From positions 1 to 16,804 of the forward strand of contig CAYWKJ010000025.1 of assembly GCA_964459205.1 (NCBI GenBank): a stretch of 16,804 nucleotides of DNA, read 5' to 3'. A program made the translations under genes and the position numbers. Positions 5,618 through 13,634 of the stretch are shown here, piece by piece (position 1 is the stretch's first letter; each line of letters begins with the position of its first letter). The DNA is from JABJMC01 sp964459205 (lineage in GTDB: Bacteria; Patescibacteriota; Gracilibacteria; UBA1369; UBA12473). Below the pieces are notes generated by a model. That model saw only the letters and a list, made by a program, of their open reading frames with translations, had not been told where the DNA came from and searched no databases.

Positions 5618-6751
5618 CTAATACAACCGCCCGCCCCATTCTGTGAGTGTAAAACCAGCGCGTGTCCTTGGCGTAAGAACCTGTTCCTCAACTTCTATTA
5701 GAGCATCTAGCCCTTGGTAGTCAAAAAACACCCGAATAATAGTGTCTGGCTCTGGGAAAACAGTGAGAGGTGCATATTCATCAAAAACATCTTGTTCAAT
5801 AAATGAAATAAAGTAGTAGGGATCTTCATTAAGCTCAAGCAACCAATACTCCTTAAAATCAGTAATTTCAGTTTCATTTAAACCAAGGTAAGTTAGTTTT
5901 TCATCAAAAAAAGTGTTGAGCTCACCTTGAGCTATCACAAATCCTTCAGCCGGAGTCTCAAAATAATCACCAAACCCCTCCCAAAATAAATAAGGGTACT
6001 CTGTTTGGTCCGCTAAGTTATAAAGTTTGCCGTCAGGGTAGGCCACCACATTCCAGCCTTCCCCAATTTCTGGATCGGAAATAAAAACACCTTTGCTTGT
6101 CTCAACATTTACAAAAACTTCAGTCGGTTCCTCAGGGTAAAGATAAATAACTGGTTTAGCCATGCCACCAACCTCAAAGAAAATACTAACACTGGTATTC
6201 ATTTGGCTACCATCATCGTAATGGGCCGTAAAAATATAGTCATTAGTTCCTACACCGAGGTTGTCCCACTCCATCTTAGCGCGATAAGTAAATGTCTCGT
6301 CCCCAAGGGCAAAACTCTGAAGCGTATAAGTATCAACTAGTTCATTGCGGGTAAACCCATCCTCATCTACCTCAATGCCCTTGTAATAGGCTGTAACCAC
6401 GATTTTTTCGGTGTTTGGCGAAACAGTGCCCGTAAATTCAATCGGTTCTTCATGAAATGAATCACCGTTGGCTGGGCTAGTTAATGTAATGCTGTTTTCG
6501 ACGGTGGAGATCTCTTCTGCAGGTTCTTCATTCGTTTCTTCGACAACTTCCTCCGCGGGTTCATACACCGCCAGTTGTTCTTCTAAGGCCGCGATTTGCT
6601 CTTCTAGTTCGGCAATAGTCTCTTCACTAAGAGCCAGCTCTTCTTCGAGCTCTGTAATTTGTTCTTGCGTATCATTAGAAATTTCAAACGTACATCCACT
6701 TAAGGAAAAAATGAGAAGAGCACTTAGCCCAACAGATAGGAATTTTTTCAT
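5618..6751 (-). CDS. Lipoprotein with coiled coil and C-terminal AKPVIYLYP domain
   Basis: A 377-residue exported lipoprotein. The signal peptide MKKFLSVGLSALLIFSLSGC ends in a lipobox (LSGC, Cys20). Residues ~28-62 form a Glu/Leu-rich heptad coiled coil, followed by an acidic linker (~63-85). Residues ~86-195 resemble an Ig-like beta domain (SITLTSPANGDSFHEEPIEF). Residues ~197-377 start with MAKPVIYLYPEEPTEV and contain GWNVVAYPDGKLY and YPYLFWEG; from memory I associate this AKPVIYLYP-type domain with hypothetical proteins of CPR and other bacteria, function unknown. The coiled coil and linker probably project the two globular domains from the membrane. It lies 49 nt downstream of the secreted protease, in the same direction, with its own promoter in the gap. 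A role in surface attachment or assembly is inference. Confidence 0.8.
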   Translation of the reverse strand: MKKFLSVGLSALLIFSLSGCTFEISNDTQEQITELEEELALSEETIAELEEQIAALEEQLAVYEPAEEVVEETNEEPAEEISTVENSITLTSPANGDSFHEEPIEFTGTVSPNTEKIVVTAYYKGIEVDEDGFTRNELVDTYTLQSFALGDETFTYRAKMEWDNLGVGTNDYIFTAHYDDGSQMNTSVSIFFEVGGMAKPVIYLYPEEPTEVFVNVETSKGVFISDPEIGEGWNVVAYPDGKLYNLADQTEYPYLFWEGFGDYFETPAEGFVIAQGELNTFFDEKLTYLGLNETEITDFKEYWLLELNEDPYYFISFIEQDVFDEYAPLTVFPEPDTIIRVFFDYQGLDALIEVEEQVLTPRTRAGFTLTEWGGRLY

Positions 6752-6756
6752 AGAAT

Positions 6757-6811
6757 TTAATTAGATCTTAAAATCTAATTAATTATAACACCTTTAAAAG
6801 TCAATTCTCAA
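6757..6811 (-). promoter_or_regulatory. Promoter with perfect 10-bp inverted repeat, lipoprotein gene
   Basis: On the minus strand TTGAGA (6811-6806), 18 nt, TATAAT (6787-6782). The inverted repeat TTAATTAGAT (6757-6766) / ATCTAATTAA (6773-6782), with a 6-nt spacer, begins at the last base of the -10 and ends 5 nt before the ATG (6751). This repeats the architecture seen at 1301-1330: same arm length, similar spacer, same distance to the start codon. Confidence 0.6.
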
Positions 6812-9800
6812 TCCTATAAATTAATTCAGCCATTTCTCCTCTTGATAAGTATTCAGCAGGGGAGTCCCAAATTATATAGTCAGCATTTTCCGCATAATCC
6901 CAATATTTTTGATACCACTCTCCATCCACGTCTGGGATATCATCAAAATAAGTCTCAAGAGTTATTTTAAGAGCCTCGGCAACATTGATGTATTGATCAG
7001 GCAAGAAAGTCCCATCAGGATATCCCTCAATGATTTCATTTTCTTTAGCAAAGCACACATATTTTGCATACCATTCTGTCTCCACTACATCTGATAAACA
7101 GGTAGCCCCATCCTCCTCAGAAACATCACTGCTATGCACAGCTTCAATGAGTATTTTGGTGAATTCGGCCCTATTAATCAGGTTAACAGGACGATAATAA
7201 CCATCATCATAACCTTCAACAATGCCTTGATTTTCAACATACAAAATAGCATCAAAATATTGCACTGATTCAGACACGTCATTAAATACAGGCTCTGTAG
7301 ACTCAGCCACAACTTCAGATTCAACTTCTTGTTCATTCACTGGCGGATTGGAATCCGCATCTTTAAGGGTTTGATAAGCATCTAAAACTCCTCCATTAGC
7401 ATTGTTAAGCAAAAAATCTACAGCTTGCTCACTTGTAAGATCCTCGTAAGCCGCTTTTAATAAAGAAACAACCCCCGTTACAATTGGCGCCGAAAAAGAA
7501 GTTCCCTGGTTTCTTTGATAATCATCATCTTGAAATTCCCCATCACTATAAATAGTCATTGAGGTTGAAAGAATTTTTTCACCGGGAGCCCAGATATCTA
7601 CACATTCATCACCATAATTAGACCAAGAAGTTTGATCATTATCTGAGTCAACCGACCCGACTCCAATCACAATGTTCCCATCGCCATTGTTGCAGACTGG
7701 TGATTGTGGGGTTTCATTTAAATAATATCCTTCTTTATCCGCATTTCCATTTCCGGCCGCCGCCACCACCAAAACGTTATGATCATAGGCGTATTGTAGA
7801 GGTTCATCAAAAGCCTCTTGGTAAGCCGAATCATAGCTGTCATTGCCAGTTCCAATGCTTAAATTAATAACTTCCGCCCCATTATCTACCGCATAATGGA
7901 TGGCCTCAGTTACATATGTTACAGAAGTCCCACTCTCTTCCGAGCTAAAGATATTTAAAGACATTATTTTGGCATTCGGATTAACCCCAGCCATGCCTTC
8001 ACTATTATTAATTTCAGCCGCAATTATCCCGGCAACCTGTGTGCCATGATTACTTGCGGGCGTTGTATTATTTGAATCTGACCGAAAATCCCATCCATAT
8101 ATATCATCAATGTACCCATTCCCATCATCATCTATCCCATTGTCAGCTATTTCATTCTCATTCTCCCAAATAGCATTTTCTAAATCAGGGTGAGTAATAT
8201 CCACGCCACTATCAATCACAGCCACAACAATGTCTCTTCTATCAGCACTAATACTCCAGGCTCCCGGAATATTGACCTGTTGGAAGTAATCTTGATAAGC
8301 CGAATATTCATCATTACTAATAGTATCCGAAACATCAAAATAAGGGCCAGTAGCAGTGACTTTATCCGTAGTACCATCAGACGTAAGCTCAATAGTTATA
8401 TAACCATCAGTTGCTCCTTCGGGAATAGCTACAACTATCTGATCATCAGTCCACTCTGATAATGTTTCTGTTGCCGAAACCCCATCAAAAAACACTTCTA
8501 AAGAATATACATCAGCGCTATCTGATCGGATGTTTTCACTTTTTAAATAATTGCCGTGGATTGTTAATGGTTCACCCACAACATTGTATTTATTATAAAT
8601 CCTAGTTATTTCGGGTTGAAGGTAAAAATATTCTCCATAAATATCTTGGCAACCAGAACTGCTAGCACAATTTCTGATCCCAATTTTCATGCTAGTACTA
8701 ACGGAAACTGTGGTTAGATATTCTATTTCTGTGTCTGACCACGAAGTTACCGAACCATAAAAAGCATAATTCATTCCATCCACTATAATATCACTATCAT
8801 CTTGTTCATCTCCAAAGTCAGAGCCCTTAATCGTGATTGTATCACCAGGCGTAATACTCTGCGGTGAAATCGAAGTTATGGTTGGTAAAACAACGGGCAC
8901 CTCACTTATTGTAAAAGAGTAATAATTACTTGCAACATCATAATCAAGAGATACTTGAACAGAAGAGCTGCCTGTAGCATCCTCGGGGACAGTAAAAACA
9001 ATTTGCGTATCTTCCCAGTCGGATGAATTTACATCCATGTCTTCTCCGCCCAATAAGAGATCACCATAGCGTCCATAAGTATTGTAATATTCGCCAAACC
9101 CATAACCAATAACCGTAACTTCTGTGCCCGGATAAATAGTAGAAGGGGATAAAGAAGTGATAGTTGGCCCAGGGGTGCAACTCTGGGTTGTTTCTGGCTC
9201 ATCAGAATCAACTAAATCGCAATCATCAATTAAGGAACAAGATCTGGTTTCTATCCCGTCGACAGAGCAAACGTCCCAGTCGCTACATTCCCAAGTATCT
9301 TCGCTGCATTCAAGTGTGCAAGATTGTTTTATGTCTGGTGAAGAGCTTTCTACTAAATCACAATCGTCAATCAGAGAACAGCTCCTTTCTTGTTCTCCAT
9401 TTTCAGAGCAAGCATGCCAGTCTCCACACTCCCAAATGTCTTCAGTGCAAGCTGGAGTGCAACTTTGGGTTGTTTCTGGCTCCTCGGATTCAACTAAATC
9501 ACAATCATCAATAAGGGAACAAGATCTAGTTTCTATGCCGTCAATGGAGCAAGTATCCCAGTCTCCACATTCCCAGGTGTCTTCAGTGCAAGCTGGCGTA
9601 CAACTTTGCGTTGTTTCTGGCTCCTCGGATTCAACTAAATCACAGTCATCAGTAAGGGAACAAGATCTAGTTTCTATGCCCTCAATGGAGCAAGTATCCC
9701 AGTCTCCACATTCCCAGGTGTCTTCGGTGCAAGCCTCTGGCTCTAAGCTCAAATCTCCGCTTACACAAACACCATTATCGTCAATAGGGGAATTATATAT

Positions 9801-10190
9801 TTCAAAAATCACATAAGACTCAATACTTTCCGCTAGCGCGGATTTAAATTCAAACTGGATCTCTGTGTCGCTCCAAGACTGTAGACCAAAATAATCCCCC
9901 TCCTCTCTTTGCCCCCTATATACACGAAAAAGCTTACTATTCACTGGAATATAAATCACTTCTAAGGTGTCATCATCAAGATCACGATCGCCAAATCCAG
10001 TTCCAGTAAGGGTAACGGTAACAATATCGTCCCACGGCGTGAAAAATCCAGAAATATAATCGGAAACAACAAGACAACTAATAGACTCAAAATTGCTGGC
10101 CGAATAAGAGTTAATCGCCGCTTGAACACTTACCACAAAAACAAAAAGACTGCTTATCAGTCCCAAAGAAATTAGACACTTCTTTAACAT
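6801..10190 (-). CDS. Secreted subtilisin-like (S8) protease with Cys-rich repeats, IPT/TIG and SLH domains
   Basis: A 1129-residue cell-surface serine protease. The signal peptide is residues ~1-24 (LISSLFVFVVSVQAA). Residues ~30-150 form an IPT/TIG-like beta domain (TGTGFGDRD, SWSDTEIQF). Four Cys-rich 47-residue repeats lie at 153-340, followed by three IPT/TIG domains at ~341-432, 433-524 and 525-622. The S8 catalytic domain spans ~650-935, with Asp660 (AVIDSGVDI), His715 (NHGTQVAG), oxyanion Asn814 (AAAGNGNA) and Ser898 (QGTSFSAP), all intact. Three SLH-type modules end the protein (~967-1129; VEGYDDGYYRPVNLINRAEF, IEGYPDGTFLPDQYINVAEA, and a degenerate third), which in known proteins bind S-layer or wall polymers. 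AAGGGG lies 7 nt before ATG 10190 as a fair Shine-Dalgarno. It sits just downstream of tRNA-Phe. Substrate unknown. Confidence 0.92.
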   Translation of the reverse strand: MLKKCLISLGLISSLFVFVVSVQAAINSYSASNFESISCLVVSDYISGFFTPWDDIVTVTLTGTGFGDRDLDDDTLEVIYIPVNSKLFRVYRGQREEGDYFGLQSWSDTEIQFEFKSALAESIESYVIFEIYNSPIDDNGVCVSGDLSLEPEACTEDTWECGDWDTCSIEGIETRSCSLTDDCDLVESEEPETTQSCTPACTEDTWECGDWDTCSIDGIETRSCSLIDDCDLVESEEPETTQSCTPACTEDIWECGDWHACSENGEQERSCSLIDDCDLVESSSPDIKQSCTLECSEDTWECSDWDVCSVDGIETRSCSLIDDCDLVDSDEPETTQSCTPGPTITSLSPSTIYPGTEVTVIGYGFGEYYNTYGRYGDLLLGGEDMDVNSSDWEDTQIVFTVPEDATGSSSVQVSLDYDVASNYYSFTISEVPVVLPTITSISPQSITPGDTITIKGSDFGDEQDDSDIIVDGMNYAFYGSVTSWSDTEIEYLTTVSVSTSMKIGIRNCASSSGCQDIYGEYFYLQPEITRIYNKYNVVGEPLTIHGNYLKSENIRSDSADVYSLEVFFDGVSATETLSEWTDDQIVVAIPEGATDGYITIELTSDGTTDKVTATGPYFDVSDTISNDEYSAYQDYFQQVNIPGAWSISADRRDIVVAVIDSGVDITHPDLENAIWENENEIADNGIDDDGNGYIDDIYGWDFRSDSNNTTPASNHGTQVAGIIAAEINNSEGMAGVNPNAKIMSLNIFSSEESGTSVTYVTEAIHYAVDNGAEVINLSIGTGNDSYDSAYQEAFDEPLQYAYDHNVLVVAAAGNGNADKEGYYLNETPQSPVCNNGDGNIVIGVGSVDSDNDQTSWSNYGDECVDIWAPGEKILSTSMTIYSDGEFQDDDYQRNQGTSFSAPIVTGVVSLLKAAYEDLTSEQAVDFLLNNANGGVLDAYQTLKDADSNPPVNEQEVESEVVAESTEPVFNDVSESVQYFDAILYVENQGIVEGYDDGYYRPVNLINRAEFTKILIEAVHSSDVSEEDGATCLSDVVETEWYAKYVCFAKENEIIEGYPDGTFLPDQYINVAEALKITLETYFDDIPDVDGEWYQKYWDYAENADYIIWDSPAEYLSRGEMAELIYRIEN
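9171..9734 (-). repeat. Four tandem 141-bp repeats inside the protease gene
   Basis: Four in-frame units of 141 bp (47 residues) encode ACTEDTWECGDWDTC..., each with six cysteines and the frame C-x6-C-x5-C-x9-C-x5-C. The conserved WxCxxW-like and RSC elements resemble thrombospondin type 1-like modules. The first two encoded units (highest coordinates) are nearly identical at DNA level, implying recent duplication or gene conversion; the third and fourth have drifted (for example WHACSENGEQERSC). Six cysteines suggest three disulfides per unit outside the cell. Confidence 0.9.
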
Positions 10191-10227
10191 ACGCCCACCC
10201 CTTATCTATATAAAAACCATATATTTA

Positions 10228-10257
10228 ATAATGTATCAATTCTTTGCAATACGTCAA
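10228..10257 (-). promoter_or_regulatory. Possible promoter of the S8 protease gene
   Basis: Minus strand TTGACG (10257-10252), 18 nt, CATTAT (10233-10228). A competing match is TTGCAA (10249-10244), 17 nt, AAATAT (10226-10221). Either would place the start ~30-40 nt before the ATG, just after the tRNA 3' end. Co-transcription with tRNA-Phe cannot be excluded. Confidence 0.35.
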
Positions 10258-10259
10258 GG

Positions 10260-10334
10260 TGGTGCCGGGGGAGAGAATTGAACTCTCGACACCATGATTT
10301 TCAGTCATGTGCTCTACCACTGAGCTACCCCGGC
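10260..10334 (-). tRNA. tRNA-Phe (GAA)
   Basis: The minus strand reads a full cloverleaf. The acceptor stem GCCGGGG (5' end 10334) pairs with CCCCGGC, followed by discriminator A and an encoded CCA (10262-10260). The D-arm is TAGCTCAGTGGTAGAGCA. The anticodon stem CATGA/TCATG encloses loop CTGAAAA, with anticodon GAA. The T-arm is GAGAGTTCAATTCTC. Its length is 75 nt with CCA. The genome-encoded CCA is worth noting because many bacteria add it enzymatically. Confidence 0.96.
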
Positions 10335-10350
10335 TAAATTTGACGGGGCA

Positions 10351-10379
10351 ATTCTAATGGAGCGGCATGAAAGGTGCAA
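10351..10379 (-). promoter_or_regulatory. tRNA-Phe promoter
   Basis: Minus strand TTGCAC (10379-10374), exactly 17 nt, TAGAAT (10356-10351), followed by a GC-rich TGCCCCG patch like a stringent discriminator. The start would lie ~10 nt before the mature tRNA 5' end at 10334. Confidence 0.65.
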
Positions 10380-10449
10380 CAAAAAATCACAAAAATTCGC
10401 ATTAAAAGAGGAAATAAGTTAAAATTTGTCCATCTTAACCTCCCTTTAT

Positions 10450-10839
10450 ATGCTATCTCTTAAGTTTCTTGCCATAATGCTTGGGGCACTTTGCATTGCC
10501 ACTCGCTTACCTGGTGTTTTGTATCCAAAAGCTTTTTCTAAAGTTGTTAAAAAGTTTTTAAAGGATGAGCAAACTATGCGTTTAGTTGGGCTTTTCCCAT
10601 TTATGTTTGGAGTTGCAATTCTAATGGAAGCTCCTCTTTTTATGCCTGATTGGACCATGGTGATGTCTGTAATTGGATGGCTTTTCTTAGTAGTTGCGCT
10701 TTATATGATGTGGGAACCAAAAATGCTGGAAAAAAGAGCTCTTAAATTAATCAAAAAACCAGGCGCTATCCAAGTAGGCTGCACTATCGCAGTCGTAATT
10801 GGTGTCGGCCTTATGTATCTCGGCCTCGCTGTGTATTAA
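10450..10839 (+). CDS. Small integral membrane protein (129 aa)
   Basis: A hydrophobic protein with about four predicted membrane segments: MLSLKFLAIMLGALCIATRL at the N-terminus, LVGLFPFMFGVAILMEAPLF, TMVMSVIGWLFLVVALYMMW, and GCTIAVVIGVGLMYLGLAVY at the C-terminus. Basic stretches (KAFSKVVKKFLKDEQ, LEKRALKLIKK) lie between them. I recognise no family. The ATG at 10450 is preferred to the TTG at 10426, because that TTG directly follows a -10-like TAAAAT (10420-10425) and would lie before the transcript start. It is divergent from tRNA-Phe. Its stop overlaps the stop of the convergent oxidoreductase gene by 3 nt. Confidence 0.7.
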   Translation: MLSLKFLAIMLGALCIATRLPGVLYPKAFSKVVKKFLKDEQTMRLVGLFPFMFGVAILMEAPLFMPDWTMVMSVIGWLFLVVALYMMWEPKMLEKRALKLIKKPGAIQVGCTIAVVIGVGLMYLGLAVY

Positions 10840-11543
10840 AGGTGAAACTGTTCAAAATAAATTTGCTCCTCGGGGATATTCTTGTCGAGGAGTATTTTTT
10901 TAACATCATCAATCATAGGCTTACCTCCGCAAAGATAAAAATCAGTGTTTGAATCAAATTGAATTTCAGGCAAAATAGCGGTCACTCGTCCCGTAGATCC
11001 CTCCCAATCACCACTGGGCTGCGATAAGGTTAAAATAAACTCAAAATTAGCGTGTTTTTCAGCCAATGCCTCCAAATCTTCCTTATAAAAAACATGCTCC
11101 TCATCGCGCATCCCAAAATATAATTGAATTGAGCGTTCAGGGTTTTCGACTAACGTGGCCTCAATCATCGATCTTAATGGGGCCACCCCCACGCTCGTCG
11201 CAATAAAAATCAGGTTTTTTTCTGGCGCAGACTTTAACGTAAAGTATCCAAACGGTCCCTGGACATCAATTTTCTCGCCAATTTCAATTTTATCTAAAAG
11301 GGGAGTTAAGCGACCATCTGGAATAATTTCAATATTTAAAACTAACTCACAGGAGCCCTTTTTAGGGCCCCGCGCAATTGAATATGCTCGACTCAAATCA
11401 TCAATTTTAACCAACACAAACTGCCCAGCCTCAAATTCAAAATTCTCTCCATAACAAGGCAATTCCAACACAAAATCCCGAACTCGATCCGTAAGAACGA
11501 TCTTTTCTTTTAACTTGGCTTGGTAGGTGGCAGGCAGTGACAT
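10836..11543 (-). CDS. FAD/NAD(P)-binding oxidoreductase, ferredoxin-NADP reductase family
   Basis: A 235-residue flavoprotein of the ferredoxin-NADP+ reductase superfamily, moving electrons between NAD(P)H and a one-electron carrier through FAD. The N-terminal beta-barrel carries the FAD motif RAYS (52-55) and a GPFG turn (96-99). The nucleotide domain has TSVGVAPLRSM (116-126), DFYLCGGKPM (201-210) and the C-terminal EEQIYFEQFHL. There is no [2Fe-2S] or haem domain, so a separate partner is required; none is encoded nearby. Length matches the minimal two-domain form. The start ATG 11543 lies 9 nt after an 8-bp inverted repeat, in a 42-nt gap behind the 631-residue gene in the same direction, so the two may be co-transcribed. 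Confidence 0.88.
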   Translation of the reverse strand: MSLPATYQAKLKEKIVLTDRVRDFVLELPCYGENFEFEAGQFVLVKIDDLSRAYSIARGPKKGSCELVLNIEIIPDGRLTPLLDKIEIGEKIDVQGPFGYFTLKSAPEKNLIFIATSVGVAPLRSMIEATLVENPERSIQLYFGMRDEEHVFYKEDLEALAEKHANFEFILTLSQPSGDWEGSTGRVTAILPEIQFDSNTDFYLCGGKPMIDDVKKILLDKNIPEEQIYFEQFHL

Positions 11544-11552
11544 AACGCAAAC

Positions 11553-11577
11553 ATCATAAGCTAAACAATCTTATGAT
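11553..11577 (-). promoter_or_regulatory. 8-bp inverted repeat before the reductase start
   Basis: ATCATAAG (11553-11560) and CTTATGAT (11570-11577) flank a 9-nt loop; the repeat ends 9 nt before ATG 11543. A -10-like TAAGAT overlaps it but lacks a -35. It could be a leader hairpin, an operator, or a weak stem between genes. The element ATAAGATT...CTTAT resembles the repeat at 1304-1330. Confidence 0.45.
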
Positions 11578-11585
11578 TCAATTTA

Positions 11586-13481
11586 TTATGCCATAGCGGC
11601 TATACGTTCACGGGCTTGTCGCATAATTTGTCTGTACCCGGCAGATTGGCGATATCCAAAAGTATCTCCACCACGCTCAATAGTCGCGGCCCGTCTAGCG
11701 ATTCTTCCCGCATCTAGTTCAGCTGCTTTTTCAAGTGCTGCAAGTTTGCCTGGATTATGTTTTTCTCCTTCGCGCCAGAGCAATGTGATTGGACCAAATT
11801 CAAGGCCATGCAAAGCTCTAACAGCCTGGGAGCGAGTTGTTTCAATGCCTTTAATAACTGTCTTTTGGCCCTCTGGGCCAGTAATACGATCATGGGCATT
11901 GACTCCGCCATTACGGGGATCTTGATCTTCACTGCCGATTCGAAGGTGCCCATAAAAAGTGTGGTGTAACCCTTGCTCAGCAGCCTGTAAATAAGCCTCT
12001 ATCGAAGGAGCTATGGCGGCCGCCATGGCTTGCTCAACATGAATACGAATTCTATCAATTTCTGCACTATCAGTTGCTTCTAGATTCCCTAAATCAAACA
12101 CAATTTCTTCGTCCATACTAGCCGTTGCATTCCCCTCTGCTTTTCCTTCTTGTCGCGCGTCTTCAGTGATTTGCCTTCTAAGATCTAATAATTCAACTCC
12201 TCGGGATGGATTATCTGCTATTTCAGGGTCACCAATAAGCCCTTGCTCTTGTAAGCTCATAATTTTATCCATCAAGTCCGTAGCTCCGGGGTCCTCGTCA
12301 TATCCAGCCGGGATAGACCCCGCTGGCAGGTTATGGCGCAATCGAAGACAAATTGCTCCATTACATCCTTCATTTAAATGTGTGCTTCTAAAATTAGCCT
12401 CACTAGAGTGACCAGAATGTCTGGCGATCGTATCACAACCTGTAATATCCATAAATTCAACCGCTTCTACACTAATTTTATGATCATGAGCATTATCAAA
12501 ATACATATACTCGTAAAGCGCGGCGATAATCTTGGGTAATTTGCTCAAATAGCCTTCACCAATATCCCCAGGGATTGGGAGAATCATAACTTCTTGATTT
12601 CGAGGAACTTCAAAAATCTCCATTTCTACTTCGGCAATTGCCCCAGCATAACCTTGTGTCCCGTACCAACTATCAATTTCTGCGGGGTCAGTTATATAGG
12701 AAATTGCTCCATCGCCTTCAATTACAGTGAGTTTTGTAGCTGGGATCGCATTGCGTGGTTCCCCGCGCGCTCCAGTTACAATATTTGCTCCAATTTGCGA
12801 AGTAGCAATTAATTCCATCGCGGTATCATAGCCCCTTCCAAATAGAGCGTTAATCCACTCACGCGCCGCAGCTGGGTCAGTGGCTGCTGGTACAGTGATA
12901 CGCTTTGGTTTACCATCCATTCCTGTTGTAACGCGCACAATCCCTCTTTCTATAAGGGTTTGTACTTGGCTAAGTGGGTCATCAGTAACCCCAATTGTTT
13001 TCATGTGGATTGCTCGTACTTCATTTACCGGAGCATCTTCTGGCTTCTTTGAAAGATCAATTCCACTACTTTCTTCTCCAATCATTAAAACTCCATCTCC
13101 TGCATCAGCGGTTTCTTTAATCGATTCAGCTAATCTCGCAATATAGCGCGGCACAATATGGCGCCCTCCACGTGCATCTAAATAGCTTGCCTGTCTAGCA
13201 TGTTCTGGTTTAGTAACATCAATTTGAGCATATTTCCCCGCCTTAATAGGGTGCCCACCAGAATTTGATCTTTGATCAATGGGGACAGCATTAGTTGAAT
13301 CAGCTTCATCTTGTGGGTCAACAGTTTTCCATTCTAAACCAGATATAGGCGTTTCCAGAACAACTTCGTGACTTATACGGCTCAAGCTTCGATTAGAGCC
13401 AGTCACGAATGGGCGACCTGCGACTCTATCTGAGCCGGGAGAGGGTAAGGAAGCACGGAGTTCTATACCATCAAATGCCAT
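11586..13481 (-). CDS. Large soluble orphan protein (631 aa)
   Basis: I do not recognise this gene. It encodes a 631-residue cytosolic protein with no signal peptide, membrane segment, P-loop or repeat. The N-terminal ~110 residues are polar and look flexible (SLPSPGSDRVAG, RSNSGGHPIKAG). A mixed alpha/beta core follows (AGDGVLMIGEESSGIDLSKK, NEVRAIHMKTIGV). Around residues 335-385 lies a His/Cys-rich patch (Cys349 in DITGCDTIARHSGHSSE, then HLNEGCNGAICLRLRHN) that could bind metal. A Glu/Asp-rich segment (~430-480) and a basic C-terminus (GRIARRAATIERGGD, QIMRQARERIAAMA) complete it. ATG 13481 is chosen: the upstream TTG at 13532 overlaps a promoter-like TTGACG (13529-13524), and an inverted repeat lies in between. 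The oxidoreductase follows 42 nt later. Confidence 0.75.
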   Translation of the reverse strand: MAFDGIELRASLPSPGSDRVAGRPFVTGSNRSLSRISHEVVLETPISGLEWKTVDPQDEADSTNAVPIDQRSNSGGHPIKAGKYAQIDVTKPEHARQASYLDARGGRHIVPRYIARLAESIKETADAGDGVLMIGEESSGIDLSKKPEDAPVNEVRAIHMKTIGVTDDPLSQVQTLIERGIVRVTTGMDGKPKRITVPAATDPAAAREWINALFGRGYDTAMELIATSQIGANIVTGARGEPRNAIPATKLTVIEGDGAISYITDPAEIDSWYGTQGYAGAIAEVEMEIFEVPRNQEVMILPIPGDIGEGYLSKLPKIIAALYEYMYFDNAHDHKISVEAVEFMDITGCDTIARHSGHSSEANFRSTHLNEGCNGAICLRLRHNLPAGSIPAGYDEDPGATDLMDKIMSLQEQGLIGDPEIADNPSRGVELLDLRRQITEDARQEGKAEGNATASMDEEIVFDLGNLEATDSAEIDRIRIHVEQAMAAAIAPSIEAYLQAAEQGLHHTFYGHLRIGSEDQDPRNGGVNAHDRITGPEGQKTVIKGIETTRSQAVRALHGLEFGPITLLWREGEKHNPGKLAALEKAAELDAGRIARRAATIERGGDTFGYRQSAGYRQIMRQARERIAAMA

Positions 13482-13487
13482 AATTTT

Positions 13488-13510
13488 GGGTTTGGTATTA
13501 AGCCAAATCC
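13488..13510 (-). promoter_or_regulatory. Inverted repeat before the 631-residue orphan gene
   Basis: TTTGG (13491-13495) and CCAAA (13503-13507) flank 7 nt and extend by two more pairs after one mismatch (13488-13489 / 13509-13510). It ends 6 nt before ATG 13481. A TTGACG -35-like element lies at 13529-13524, but the nearest -10-like box (CTTAAT or TAATAC) is spaced too widely, so the promoter is uncertain. Confidence 0.4.
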
Positions 13511-13580
13511 ATTTTTGAGCATACGTCAACAAAACACAAGGAAAGATTGTTAATAAAAGTTTTTAACATCAAAAAACAGG

Positions 13581-13630
13581 TTTACAAAAGGATCAAAAAA
13601 TACTATATTCACCTGCCGTCTAATCTAGAC
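13581..13630 (+). promoter_or_regulatory. Promoter and 5'-terminal hairpin of the 137-residue gene
   Basis: TTTACA (13581-13586), exactly 17 nt, TATATT (13604-13609). The expected start near 13616 gives a ~19-nt leader that opens with GTCTA-ATC-TAGAC (13618-13630), a 5-bp stem with a 3-nt loop, followed by 4 nt and ATG 13635. There is no Shine-Dalgarno. Confidence 0.55.
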
Positions 13631-13634
13631 AATT

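Noticed and set aside
9171..9734. CRISPR array
   Set aside because: The 141-bp repeats are in frame, contiguous without spacers, and encode Cys-rich modules.
9157..9816. 219-codon plus-strand frame opposite the Cys-rich repeats
   Set aside because: It is an antisense shadow of the repeated protease segment; its Ser/Gln-rich repeats simply mirror the coding strand.
13482..13532. Upstream TTG start for the 631-residue gene
   Set aside because: The TTG overlaps a promoter-like TTGACG and an inverted repeat, and the extra 17 residues show no conserved character.
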